From the NCBI GenBank assembly GCA_019448385.1, contig JAGTXO010000007.1:1-64000 (forward strand): a stretch of DNA of 64,000 nt. The letters run 5' to 3'. Numbering within the stretch: the stretch's first letter is position 1; every line of letters begins with the position of its first letter. The translations under genes and the position numbers were made by a program. Below are positions 11,035 through 22,286 of this stretch, one piece after another. The notes under the pieces were generated by a model that saw nothing but the letters and a program-made list of their open reading frames with translations, searched no databases and was not told the origin of the DNA. Source of the DNA: Diacronema lutheri. Lineage: Eukaryota > Haptophyta > Pavlovophyceae > Pavlovales > Pavlovaceae.

Positions 11035-14000
11035 TCGCCCGCGTCGCCGGCCGGCGGCGGCGGTGGCGGCGGTGACGGCGCGGCCACGGCGGCGGCAGCA
11101 GCGGCGGCGGCGGCGGTGGCGGCGGCGGCGGCGCCCAGCGCGGGCGGCGGCGGCGTGGCGGCGGCGGTGGCGGCGGCGGTGACGCCAGCGGCGGCCTTGG
11201 CGACGCGCGTCTGCGGCGGCGCTTCGGCGCGATCGGGGCTGCCCCCGCCACGCACCGCGCTCGTGCCCGCGCAGACGCCGCCCGGCGCACGATCGCTGGC
11301 CGCGCCGGTCAGCGCGACGCGGAGGCGCTCGCCGACAGCGTACATGTCCGCCACGCTGAACGTGCGCGGCGCGGACGAGCAGCCCGCCGCGGCGAGCGCG
11401 TCGTTGAGCGCGCCCACTATCGCGAGGCCGCACGTCGCGCCACGCTGCGCCGCCTCGTCGAGCAGCCGCGCGCGGCGCACGCGCGAAATGTCGAGACCCG
11501 CCGCGTGCAGCGTGGCAGTTATCGCCGTGGCGAGCACGAGCGCCCGCCTGCAGGGCGACGCGAGCGTGTCGACGAGCACCGCGTCGTAGCGACGCTCGCC
11601 CGCGCGCGCGACGCGCACAAGGCGCAACGCGGTGAAATGGCCGGAGGCGAGCTGCGCGCCGTCGTCACCGCCCGCGCCGCCGCGCTCGTCCGACGGGCTC
11701 CACACGCCGATGACAGCCTGCGTCGTCGCCTCGCTGCGCAGGCGGTGCAGCAGCGCGGCGCGCTCGGCGCCGTCCTGGAACACCGCGGGTTGCGCGGCGA
11801 GCGGCACGTGGCAGACATGCCCGCCGCCGGCCTGCCCGTGCACGCGTAGCACGACCTCGCAGCACGCGTCGACGGTTGAGGCGAGCATGTCGCCGCTGGC
11901 GATGCGCTCCACCTCTGCCTGCGGGAGGCCGGCGCTCGCGGCGGCGGAGGCCAGCCGGCGCGCAGCCGCGTCGCCCGCCCACGCAAGCAGCGCCGAGTTG
12001 GCGGGTTGGAGGGGAAGCTCAAGGGCGGCTGGTTCGGTGGCGGTAGCCTCGTTGGCAACGGGCACGTTGGCGGTGCGCACGTTGGCGGCGGGCGCGGCGG
12101 CGATGGCTGGTGGGGCGGAGGACACGCCCGCGGCGGCAGGCGCGGACGCGACAGCGGCAGCGGCTAGCGGGGCGGGGAAAACGCCGTCGGTGGCTGGCGC
12201 GGAGGCGAGTGCAGGAGCAACTAGTGGGGCGGGAAAATCGGCGGCAGGCGCGAAGGCGGATGCAGCAGCGGCTAGTGCGGCGGGGAAAACACCGTCGGCG
12301 GCAGGCGCGAAGGCGGATGCAGGAGCGCCCAGCGGGGCGCAGAAAACACCGTCGGCGGCAGGCGCGAAGGCGACAGCAGCAGTGGCCAGTGGAGCGGAGG
12401 CGCAGGGCCACGCGCGCGCCAGCCGTGCAAGCCCAAGCCGCGCGCGAGCGACGCACGCGCCGATGGCCGAGGCGGCGGCGCAGGCCACGACGTGGCCTGG
12501 CACCGGTGTGGCCAGCCGCTCGCGGGTGTGCACGTCGAGCCGCGCCCCACGCCAAGAGCGGCGGCGCGCTGAACGGAGGCGCGCGACCCCGATCGATCCG
12601 CCCGCGCACGCGCGCGCCGGCTCAGTGTGGCCAACGCGCGCCGCTATGCAAGGCGCGCGCGCGATAACGGCGGCTGTCGGCCGTGGCGTGCGCGTGGCGG
12701 CGCCGCGGCGACGGGCGCGGCACACGAGCCGCTCGGGCGCGCCGCCGCCGCGCGGCACGATGTCGAGCAGCACGGTCACGCCGCGCGCGCGCGCGACCGC
12801 CGTGCACGCGAGCCGCACGGGCAGCGGCGGCCCGTCCGGGCGCGCGAGCGCCGCCACCTCGGCGTCGGTGAGGCTGTGCAGCTCGCGGCGCGCGCGCGCG
12901 AACGCGGCGATGTCCGCGCGCAGCTCCGCGTCCGTGCCGAGCGCGGCACGCGCGTGCACGGGGAGCGACGCGCGCAGCGCGTGGAGCACGCCGCCGCGCG
13001 CGCCGCGCGGCGCCGGCGCGCGCTCGCGCTCAGCGCGCGCGGCGCGCGTGAGCTCGCGCACCGCGCGCGCGAGATTGCGCCGCGCGGCCGCGACGGGAGG
13101 GCTAGGTGCGCGCGCGCGCCGGTTGTAGCGCGGCCGCGCCGAGTCGAGGGGCGGCGGACGCGGTGCGTACGCCGCGGCGCGGCCCGCGCGCCAAAAGGCC
13201 GGCGGCGGGCGCAGCTCCGTCGCGTCGACCGCGGCCGCGAGCGCGCCGAGCGCGGCGTCGCTGTCGCCCGCCGCGTCGGCCGCGTCGACGAGCACGAAGA
13301 GCGCGCCGAGCGCGCGCGACGCGGCCGCCTGCGCGGCGGTGGGGCGGGCGCAGGCAGCGACGCATGCGGCCGCCATGCCGCGCGCCGCGGCGAACGCCGG
13401 TGACGTGACGGCCGCGCCGATGGCAACGGCGGCGGCGGCGACGGTCGAGGCGGCAGCGCCGGCGATGGAGGTGGCAGCGGCGGCGGCGCTTGCCATCGCG
13501 CGGCGCGCGAGACGCGAGGCGCCACCGACCGCCGCCGCCGCAGCGCGCGCTGCGCGCGCGCCGGTGGCGCGCATCGTCGCCGCGCCAGGCGCCGCCGCGC
13601 CGACGCCGCCGGCGCCCGCGCCGTCGCCGCTCTCGGCCGTGCAGGGCTCCGATGGCGAACCCGGCGTGCGCTGGCGCGTGATGCGCGCGCCGAGGCGCGC
13701 GCTCCGCGCCGCGCGGCCGGCGACGTCGAGGAAGCGCCGTGCGCGCGCCGCGCACAGGCCACGCGCGCGCGGCGGCGCACCGACAGGCGCCGAGCGCCGC
13801 GGCGCGCACGCCGGCGCGTCGCTGTCGGGTTGCGCAGCGCGCGCGCGGGAACTCGGCGCGGCGTGTGCGGGCGGCGGGCGCGCGCCCGCGCGGCGCAGAG
13901 GCGCGAGGCGCCGGCCGCAGACGAGGCGTGTGCGCAACCAGGACGGCGAGGGCCGCAGGGCGCCGTCGACGTCGCGCATCGGCGGGCCGCGAGCCCGCCG

Positions 14001-15554
14001 CGCAGCCGTGCGGCGCGCGCGAGGCGCTCGGCGGCGCGCGCGCCGCACGGCGCGCGCGGCGGCGCGCACGCCAGCGACGGCTGCGGCCACGCCGCGCGCC
14101 AACACGGCCGCGGCGTGCGCCATCGCACCGAGCACGGCGCGTGGCGCGCCGAGCAAGCGCAGCAAGCGCGACGCCGTCGCGCGCGCCGGCGCACCGTGTG
14201 CAGGGGCCTCGCCAGCGCCAGCACCGACGCCGCCATCGCCGCAGCCGCAGGTGGCGTCGCCGCCGCCGCAGGCGTCGCGACGGACGCCGCCGCCGCCGAA
14301 ACAATCGCCGCACACGTCGCCGCCGACGTTGCCACCCCAGCCGCCGTTGCGTGCGCAGGTGGCTGCGGCGCGTGCGTGCGGGAGGCGTGCCGTGCGGCGC
14401 GCATCACACGGGCTGCGCGACGCGAGCGACGCCGCCGGGGTCCCCGCTGCGCCAGGCGCGCCGTGCGCGCCAGCCTCGCCGGCCTCGCCGGCGCGCGGTC
14501 GCGCGCTCGCCTCGACGTGGCCGCCTCCGCCGCCATCGCCGCCGTCGAACCGGGCGGCGGAGGGCTGCCGCTCGAACCGCTCGTCGGCGTCGGCCGCCAC
14601 CGCCGCCTCGCGCTCCGCCGCCGCGGCGGCCGCACGGCGCGCGTGGCGGAGCGCGCGGCCGCCGTCCGCTGCGCGGCGTGGCGGCGCGGGCGCCGCCTTC
14701 GGCGCGCGCGGCCCCTCGGCGCGCTCGCGGAGCACGGCGAGCGGCGTGCCCGTGGCGACGCTCGTGCAGACGCGCCGCAAGGCGGCGCTTACGCACGCGT
14801 GGACGACGCGCGCCGTCCGCTTGTCGGCGGCGCGCGCGGCGCGGCGCGCGGCCTTGGCGGCGGCCTTTTTGGCGCGCCTCCGCTCCGCCTGCTCCGACAG
14901 CGCGCGCGCCTGGCGCTCGGCTGCGAGCGCGTCCTCGGGCGAAACGGTCGGCCTCGGCGGCCGCGCGCGCGCGCTGCGACGCTGCGCGCTGCGGCGGTCG
15001 GACGGCGGCTGCCGCGGCGGCGAGGACGGCGGGCGCGAGCTCGGCGTGGGCGACCAATCGCCGCTGACGGTTGCGAGCGGCGCAAACGGGTTGTCGTCCC
15101 CGCGCCCCGCGGCGTGCGACAGTGCACGCGGCGTCGGGCGCCGGCCGACCGCTGGCGGGCCCCACTCGGACGGCGGCTCCGAGGGCGAGCGCGCCGTCGG
15201 CGCCGCGCGTTGCGCGGCCGGCGGCGCCTCCCGGTCCAGCGCCGCCTGCTCTCTCGCCGCGGCCTGCTCGTCACCCTCCGGCACGCCACGCGGCGCGAGC
15301 ACCGCGGTGGCGCAGCGCGTCGCGTTGAGCAACGCCGCCTCCATCTGCCGCACGCTGGCCTTGGCGCACGCCACACCCTGTCTCGCCCGGCGCAGCGCCT
15401 CGTGCGCGCGGCGCACTTCCGCGTCGGCATCTTCGCGCATGCCAAAGTGCGCCTGTTGCAGCCGCAGGTCCGCAGGGCGCCCCTGCGCGCGAGGGGCACG
15501 GGCGCGGCGGCGCGCAGGTGACGGAGCTGGCGCGCCGTTCTGCGCTGCGCGCAC
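3080..15554 (-). CDS. Giant multidomain protein: coiled coil, C48-like protease, YqaJ-type exonuclease, chromodomain
   Basis: A 4,031-codon frame covers 15,554-3,459, and a second frame (4,585-3,080) takes over near 4,140, apparently by a one-base shift in a GC run. The first codon at 15,554 is GTG, so the real start is uncertain. Near the N-terminus is a charged coiled coil. A papain-like protease of C48/ULP1 type follows (about 11,340-11,700), with the order SGHFTAL (His), VDTL (Asp), QRGATCG (Gln, Cys) near residues 1,300-1,375. A similar but Cys-less segment (PDQAGVAALRV) lies at about 9,130-9,245. A YqaJ/lambda-exonuclease-like nuclease spans about 6,700-7,270: RSPRWHDERWEEVTGS, GILGEA, FSPDG, LVEVKT and RDQLQLGM. 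A chromodomain lies at about 3,398-3,575, with RWRGYDESADTWEPEAN and cage-type aromatics. Poly-Ala and poly-Pro linkers separate the domains. It may be a continuation of the 15,271-19,290 ORF. Its function as a unit is unknown. Confidence 0.7.
10965..11032. repeat. (GGC)n trinucleotide tract, poly-Ala in the giant ORF
   Basis: An almost pure GGC/GCG run of more than 20 triplets reads as polyalanine on the minus strand between the C48-like protease and the next conserved segment of the giant ORF. The length is a multiple of three, so the frame is maintained. Confidence 0.85.
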
Positions 15555-18500
15555 GCCAATCGACGGGCGCGCGCGCGGCGGGGCGCGCGCGCGCGCGCGC
15601 GCGCGCGCTGCCTACCCAGCCGCCGGCCGGCTCGCGCGAGCGCGCCAGCTGCTCCGCCGCCTCGGCGTCGAGCACGCGCTGCTGCGCCTCCTCCTCGCCC
15701 AGTGCAGCGAGGTGCAGCCGGCGGGCTGCCTTGCGGCAGTTGCCCTCCGCCTTGCCCACGGCCTTGCGCGCCGCGTCGACGGGGTCGTCGTTGGCTCTGG
15801 CGCGCCTGCGCTTGCCCTTGTCGGCGGGCGGCGGCTCGGCGCGCTGCAGCGTGCCGAGCGCGTCGTCGGCTCCGCGCGCGGCCGCCCGCGGGCGGCGGGC
15901 CCCAAAAAGCGCACCGGTCGCCGTGCGCGCCGCGCAAGCAACGACCAGCGCTGACATGCCGGCGAAGACCGCACCGCCCAGCGCCACGGTTGCCACGATG
16001 CGCAGCGTCCCGTGCGCAAGCTGCGCTGCCTCCGCCGCTTTGGCGGCCTCGCGCGCGCGCGCATCGGCGGCTCTCATCTCGTGCAGCAGCCCGGCCGCGC
16101 CGCTCGCGCCGTCGCGGCCGCGCGCGAGCTCGCACAGCACCGCCGCCGCGCGCCGCGTGGGCTCGCGCGCGAGCAGCTGCGCGCCGCCGTCGGGGCGCAG
16201 CTTCTCAACGAACTCGACAAACGTCGCGTCGCGCCAGAGGGACATGCGGAAGGCCCTGTGCACCGCCCCCTCCTGCTCGCGCATCCGCCGTGCCGCCCGC
16301 CTGCCGTCGCGCGCGTGCGCGTGCGCGGCCGCGTCGACTCCCGCGACGCCGCGCTGCGCGTCGCGCGCGGCCGACGACGGCGCCGCCGCGCTGCCCGCCA
16401 AGGGCGCCGCAGCGGCGACGCGCGCGTGCGGAGCGACGGGATCGCCGGCGGCCGGCGGCTCGGCGCGCTGCGGCGTGCCGTTTGCTCCGCGCGCGGCCGT
16501 CCCGGGGGAGGTGGCCGCGATGGCGCCGCCAGCCGCGCCGCGCGCCAGCCACGCGCATAGGCTGCCGACGAGCTCGCCGAGACCCCCGACGGTCGCCGCG
16601 GCGGCGAGTGCGCCGGGCTTGCCGGCCGACAGCGGCTCGCGAGCGTCGTCGTCGCAGCCGCCGGCACCCGTCTTGGCGAGTGCGTCGCGCTCGCCCTCGA
16701 CGCCCGCCACGACCGCCGCCCCTCCGTCGTCCGCCGCGCCGGCCGCGCGCGCGGCCGGGCGCAGAGGAGGCGTGCCGGTGCAGCCGTCGCCGCTCGTCTT
16801 CGCCGTTTCCTCCACTTTGGTCACTTCGTCGCCACCTGCGCCATCTCCGACGCCGGGGCCCTTGGTCACGCTTGCCGCCATGCGCGCCGTGCCCGCCGGC
16901 CAGCCCGCCGACTGCTCGAGCGCGGCGGCGAGCGGCGCGACGCGCGTCGACTCGGGCGCGCTCTCGTCATCGGGCTCGAGCGCGTTGTGCAGGCGCGCGA
17001 GCGCGCGCTCGACGGCCGCGGCGCCACTGCCGGGGGCGCGGCTCGCCGCGCGCACCGCGCGCCGCCAGGCCGGCGCGAACATGAGCGCCGGCTCGAGCGC
17101 CGCGAGCGCGCGCGCCTCGCGCGCGTCGCTCGCGCCGAGGCGCGGCGGCACGCGCGCGGCTCCGCGCGGCGCGGTGCCTCGGAAGCGTGGGCTCAGCGTG
17201 TAGGCGAGGTGCTGCGGCACGCCGCGCGCCTCCGCGCGCGCGCGTCCGTCCTCGACCTCGCGCCGCGCCTTCGCGATCGCCGGCGTGGCGCGCGCGAGCC
17301 AGTCGGGGTCGGCGGGCAGGTGGATCACGACGAGAATCGGCGCCCAGTCCAGCCGCGGGTTCTTGTGACGGTCGGGCACGACCCACACGAGCAGCACCGT
17401 GCCCTCCGCGCCGCACGCCGCCTCGTAGATCCTGGGCTGCGAGCGCCAATCGGGCCTGACGCGCAGCGCCCGCGCGTGGTCGATGGCGGCGGCGCGGTCG
17501 CCATTGAAGTGAACCGTCGTCACCTCGCCGATGACGGACCGGCCGGACCGCCAGCAGAACACCGCGTCCGCCGACCCGCCGGCGATGGCCGCGAGCGATT
17601 CGGGCGCGGCGAGCCGCGGCAAGCCCTCGAAGGCGGCAAAGTCCTCGTGCGCATTGTACACGCCGCCCCAGCCGTCGTGCGCGTACGCGCGCGCGGCCGC
17701 TCGTACCGCGCGCGGCTGGTTCTCCACGCCCGACGTCATGTGCCATGTCGTCCCCGCGAAGCCGGGCTCGCCCAGCTCGGCCCGCACGACGGTACCGTAC
17801 CCCGCGCCCTGCGTCGGGGCGGCGAGGTGGTGCATGCCCGCGCCGGTCACGCCCTCCGTGCGCTGCCGCGTGACGATCGTGCCCGTCGCGTGCGCGAAAA
17901 GCGTGTCGACCACGGCGGGCGCGCGCCCGCTGTTCGCCCGTGGCCGCGCCCTGCCCGCTTTTAGCTGCTCGGGGTCCTTGGCGTCGTACACGCGCGCGTC
18001 CGCGTCGCCCTCATCAGGCGCAGTGTAGACGCAGCGGCGTTCGAGCGGCGCCGAGCCACCGCCGTCCGCCGCCGCCGGCGAGGTTGGCGCCGCGCCCGCC
18101 GCCACCGCGCTCGTCGCCGCCGTGCCCGTCGCCACCGCCGCAGCCGCCGCGCCCGCGGGGTCGTCGTCCCCGTCCTCCGCGCCCTCCCCGTCGTCAGCGG
18201 TGGTGGCGTCGCCATCGTCCCCGTCGCCCTCGCCCCCGCCGAGGCTGCTGAATGGTCGGGGCCCCCACGCCGAGGCGGCGCGCCGCTGCGGCGCACGCGG
18301 CGGTGGCGCTCGCGACGGCGGCCTTGGCGCCGCCGCGCCGCGCGGCCTGGCCGCCGTCGACAGCGCGCGGCCTGCAGCGCCCGTGAGCGCGTCGAGCGCG
18401 GCCGTGCGTGCGATGCGGTCGTCGGGCGCGCGCAGCGCCGCCTCGACGGCCTGCAGCAGCCCGTCGGGCGCGGATCCGCCGACACTGGCATCGCACGCCT

Positions 18501-19290
18501 CGGCGAGCCGCGCGGCCTCGGCGAGCCGCGCGGCCTCGCGGGTGAACGGGCCGAAGCGCCTGGCGCGGTCGCCGAGCAGAGCGCCGATGGCGGCGCGGAG
18601 CGTGCGCGCGCGGGTCTCCTCGTACGCGGCCGTCGTGAGGCGCGCGAGGCGCGCGTCCAAAGCCTTCTTGATGTCGACAAGGACACTCGCGCGGCGGCCG
18701 TAGAGCGTCGATGCGCTCGCCACGACCTCGGCCGCGACTGTTGCCGCGGCGAAGCAACACGCGGCCCCACTCTGCGGGGGCGCCTTGAAGGCATCGATGG
18801 GCGGCGCTGTTCTGCCGATGCGCTGCGCAAGCTTCTTGATGAGCACGCCGGCCGCCGTGGCGTACGCCGATTCGCCGTTGCCCAAGGTGCGCGAATCGGC
18901 GAGCAGGGCGAGCGCGGCGCCGGGCGGCGCGCCGCGCTGCGCGGGCGGCGCGAGGAGCAGGTACGCCGCCGTCCAGTGCACGAGGCCGCTGGACGCGCGG
19001 AGGCAGAGCGGTAGCACGACCACGAGCACCTGCCCAAACCGGTCCGCATCCGCGCATGCTTTGCGCAGGTTGCGCAGCGCCACCTTGAGCGCATGCTGCG
19101 AGCACCCCGTGTCGCCCACCCTAACCCTGCTCGTGCCGAAATCCGCGTAACGCAGCAGGGCGATGAGGCAAGTGGATGGGACCACGTGGGGGTGGGTATC
19201 TCCCGGCGACAGAATGGTGCTGAGGGCCAGCGAGAAACTGTCCGAGCCGCCCCGCCCGCCGGGCAAAGCGTCCTTCACGGAGTCCTCCAT
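15271..19290 (-). CDS. C48/ULP1-like cysteine protease with PD-(D/E)XK-like region and a TM segment
   Basis: This 1,339-codon ORF has an ATG start at 19,290. The N-terminal 190 residues carry a C48-type order of catalytic residues: His105 (VHWTAAYLLL), Asp132 (LLADSRT), Gln173 and Cys178 (PPQSGAACC). C48 proteases cleave SUMO or ubiquitin-like conjugates, and related domains occur in many mobile elements and large DNA viruses. Residues about 490-660 resemble a YqaJ/restriction-like fold (GGSADAVF, then VIGEVTTV), with Asp575 and Glu589. The usual lysine of the ExK motif is Thr591, so activity is doubtful. A hydrophobic segment near residues 1,090-1,120 may span a membrane. It is followed by a charged coiled coil that resembles the start of the next ORF. 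It overlaps that ORF by about 280 bases in another frame, so the two could be exons or broken halves of one gene. Confidence 0.65.
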   Translation of the reverse strand: MEDSVKDALPGGRGGSDSFSLALSTILSPGDTHPHVVPSTCLIALLRYADFGTSRVRVGDTGCSQHALKVALRNLRKACADADRFGQVLVVVLPLCLRASSGLVHWTAAYLLLAPPAQRGAPPGAALALLADSRTLGNGESAYATAAGVLIKKLAQRIGRTAPPIDAFKAPPQSGAACCFAAATVAAEVVASASTLYGRRASVLVDIKKALDARLARLTTAAYEETRARTLRAAIGALLGDRARRFGPFTREAARLAEAARLAEACDASVGGSAPDGLLQAVEAALRAPDDRIARTAALDALTGAAGRALSTAARPRGAAAPRPPSRAPPPRAPQRRAASAWGPRPFSSLGGGEGDGDDGDATTADDGEGAEDGDDDPAGAAAAAVATGTAATSAVAAGAAPTSPAAADGGGSAPLERRCVYTAPDEGDADARVYDAKDPEQLKAGRARPRANSGRAPAVVDTLFAHATGTIVTRQRTEGVTGAGMHHLAAPTQGAGYGTVVRAELGEPGFAGTTWHMTSGVENQPRAVRAAARAYAHDGWGGVYNAHEDFAAFEGLPRLAAPESLAAIAGGSADAVFCWRSGRSVIGEVTTVHFNGDRAAAIDHARALRVRPDWRSQPRIYEAACGAEGTVLLVWVVPDRHKNPRLDWAPILVVIHLPADPDWLARATPAIAKARREVEDGRARAEARGVPQHLAYTLSPRFRGTAPRGAARVPPRLGASDAREARALAALEPALMFAPAWRRAVRAASRAPGSGAAAVERALARLHNALEPDDESAPESTRVAPLAAALEQSAGWPAGTARMAASVTKGPGVGDGAGGDEVTKVEETAKTSGDGCTGTPPLRPAARAAGAADDGGAAVVAGVEGERDALAKTGAGGCDDDAREPLSAGKPGALAAAATVGGLGELVGSLCAWLARGAAGGAIAATSPGTAARGANGTPQRAEPPAAGDPVAPHARVAAAAPLAGSAAAPSSAARDAQRGVAGVDAAAHAHARDGRRAARRMREQEGAVHRAFRMSLWRDATFVEFVEKLRPDGGAQLLAREPTRRAAAVLCELARGRDGASGAAGLLHEMRAADARAREAAKAAEAAQLAHGTLRIVATVALGGAVFAGMSALVVACAARTATGALFGARRPRAAARGADDALGTLQRAEPPPADKGKRRRARANDDPVDAARKAVGKAEGNCRKAARRLHLAALGEEEAQQRVLDAEAAEQLARSREPAGGWVGSARARARARPAARAPVDWRARSAERRASSVTCAPPRPCPSRAGAPCGPAAATGALWHARRCRRGSAPRARGAAPGETGCGVRQGQRAADGGGVAQRDALRHRGARAAWRAGG

Positions 19291-21194
19291 CTGCAGACTG
19301 TGGGCACGTCAGTGTCCGGATGGCGGCCCGGATGATACTTTGGAGAATTTACATGATGCCCTGGAGAATGCCCCGCTCTCCCACAACCAGGACCCGCCAG
19401 CGCGCCGAGCCTACTCGTTTGCCCGCGCCGCCTCTCTTTGCGCGCCCGAGCGCGGCCTCCGAGCGCGGCCAACGTCCTCCGGGGGCGTGCATCGTGGCTG
19501 CTCGGAGGGGCTGCGACGCGGCGAAAGCTCGCTGCGCGGCCGCAACGTGAGCGCGCGCGCGCGGCCGCGCGCCGGCCTGCGCTGCTCTGCACGGCCGCGC
19601 GCCGGCCTGCGCAGCCTCGTCGCGCAGCGTGAGCGCGAGCGCGCGCGAGGTGAGCTCGGCGGATGGGTGCGCGGCGGCGTTGGCGGCGGGTGCGGCGGCA
19701 GGCTGGGCGGCGGGTTTGGACGGAGAGTGTCGGGGAAGAACGGGGCGCATCCTGGCTGGGAGTTGGACGGCGCCCACCACGCGCTGGCGGATCCTGGTTG
19801 CCACCACCACCCCCCCCCCCCCCCCCGGAGACGAGGACCAGGGGCATGGCCGACTCGCTGCGCCGCACAGCGCGCGGCGCGCGGCATGCTGCGCGACCTC
19901 AAGCACATCCAGCCGCGCTCCGCCCACGCAACGCGCGCAATGCCGCGTTGCACTGCAGGTGTGCACGTGCGGCTCTCACGCGCACTGTGTTGCACGAACG
20001 GCATCACGCCACCGAGCTGCGTCCGGACCACGCGCCGCGCGCAGGCGACCACACAGGGGCGCGCCGCGCCGCGCGTGCGCGCCCTCGCAACCGTTGCAGC
20101 ACGCTCTGCCTTGCACTGCGCCGAGCCGCCGCGCGCTGTGCGCGTGCATGCAGGGCGCACGCGTGCGACGAAGCGCGCGCGCGGCGAGGCGCGCGGGCGG
20201 CTCGCTGCGCGGGCGGCAACGCGCCCAGCTGCGCCCAGGCCAGGCGCGCGCCCGCGAGTGCCACCGGGACGCACTGCCCCCGCCGGGGTCGCCGCGCGCT
20301 CTGTGTGTGCGCTCGCGCGCTGCGAGCGCGGCGGAACGTTCGTGCATGGCGCGAAGAGCGCGGCACCCGAAGACGGCTGCCCCGAGCCCGCGCCGGGTGG
20401 CAGCGAGCGGCGGCACCTCCTCGGCGAGCCCGCCCCGCGCCTTCCCCTCCACGTGGCGTTTTGAGGCAGACGGACACGCGCCCACACTGCGACTGGGCAC
20501 GCTGCTCGAGGCAGACACGCACCCAACGCGCGCGCACCACGCGCCCGCGTCGGCGGGCCGGTGTGAACGAGCGAGAGCTCGGTGTCGCCAACGGGGGCAC
20601 GGGCGCGACTTCGGTCCGCCTCTCGACGGACGCAGGCGACGCTGCCGGGAACTTCCCCGACGCCTGCACATCCAGGGCTTCGAGGTACAGAGCTGGGCAA
20701 CAGTGCCGCTCGTCACCGATGAGGCGGCCAAGCTCGCTATCCTTGCTGCCCTCGGCTCCACCAAACAGCCGGGCGACCCAACGGTTCGTGATCGCCTGGC
20801 CGCCAGGTGCGAACCGCGCCCGTGCAAGCGCTTCACCCGCATTCTCCGCCCCGCTGCGGACGTCCGCCTGCCGGCCGCGAACACGGCCGGTGCGCGTTGC
20901 CGCCTGGCCCAACACGAAAACCCGCCCGCCCCCGAGGCCGCAGGTCCTACCTGCCCAAGCGCAGCCCAACGGCACGCAGACAGCCCGCCTTGGCAACCGA
21001 CTCGTGCGCGAGCGCTCCGCCCTCCACAAGAGCCTGCCCCACGCCACCGCCGACGCGGAGCCAGCGCAGCCGACGCCCCTCCGCGACGCTCGCGCCGCAA
21101 GGCGCAAGGGCCCCGGCGAGACGGCGTCAACCAAGCCCGCCGCTGGCACAGCGCCGGCACCCGGAGCCCACCCCAAGCCCCCGCGCACGCCTCG

Positions 21195-21230
<36 letters not shown>
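21195..21230. repeat. Poly-C tract, about 36 bases
   Basis: An uninterrupted C run in a gene-free stretch. Tracts like this can be miscounted in assemblies. Confidence 0.9.
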
Positions 21231-21231
<1 letters not shown>

Positions 21232-21633
21232 ATCGGCGGACCGATTGCGTTTTGGTGCGCCAGGCTCAATGCGCCATCGCAGTGGCGGGCCCGCAGACGC
21301 AGACGCTGACATGCCCAACGCTGGGCACTGAGGCCGCAGGCCGGCCCTCCTGGACCTGGCGGGCGAGCTGCCCGCGCAGCGGCCACGCGAGCCTCGCACT
21401 GACCGTGGCGGTCGCTGCCACCGTGATAGCTGCGGGTGCGGCGGCCTTGGCCCCAACCCCATCATCCGTCTTCATCCCCGCCCTGCTCGCGCTCGCGGCC
21501 TACGTCGGCAATCCCTGCACCGGGATCCGCCCCGCGAAGTCCACACAAGACTTATCCGTGCTGCACGCCAGCCGCGCGCGCCGACGCGCGCCGCTCCCAC
21601 ACGCTCACCTCCGTTTCCGCGGGCGGCCCAACG

Positions 21634-21673
<40 letters not shown>

Positions 21674-21690
21674 CCCCCCCCCCCCCCCCC
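21634..21690. repeat. Poly-C tract, about 57 bases with one T
   Basis: A C run interrupted once near 21,671, lying in the gene-free stretch between the two protease genes. Confidence 0.9.
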
Positions 21691-22233
21691 GGCAGGCGGC
21701 CATCGAGCCGCATTAGCACACCCGCCCGGGGCCTCCCGCCGCACCCGCAGCGGCTCGGCGCCTTGAATCCTCCCGTCCCCCGGGGTGAGGCCTTCAACCC
21801 GGGCCCAGCGCGCTCCGACTGCCTCACGCGCGCCAGCGCCAACCTCGGCGGCATGGTAGACCCCGAGCGAAAAGCCGCACTTCTCGCCGTCCTCGTCAGG
21901 CGCAAGTACGTTATCCTGCTCCTACTGCCGACGCGGCTCCCGCGCGCGCGGACTACTACGCCGGGCAGATCGCCGCAGACGCACGTGAGTGCACACGTGC
22001 GGACAAGGCGCACACGCTCGACGTCCAGTTAGCGCACGTGCACGTGCGCGCCACTGGTCACATTTGAGCGTCCGTGCTCGCCCACAGCGTCGCCATCCAC
22101 AAGATGCGCGCTGGAGCCATCCAAGCAGGGCTCTGCCTGCTCGGCTTCCGCAAGGCAATTTGGGCCGCGGACAGCGGACAGCGGACGGCGTGCGCGTGCG
22201 AGGTGCGAAAGGAGGAAGAAGGTAGGGAGAGTT

Positions 22234-22281
<48 letters not shown>
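22234..22281. repeat. (TG)n followed by poly-G
   Basis: A short TG microsatellite runs directly into 34 G. It lies 3' of the USP-like gene on the minus strand. Confidence 0.9.

Positions 22282-22286
<5 letters not shown>

Noticed and set aside
19629-21716. Long plus-strand frame in the gene-free stretch
   Set aside because: It runs through two long C homopolymers and has compositionally random sequence.
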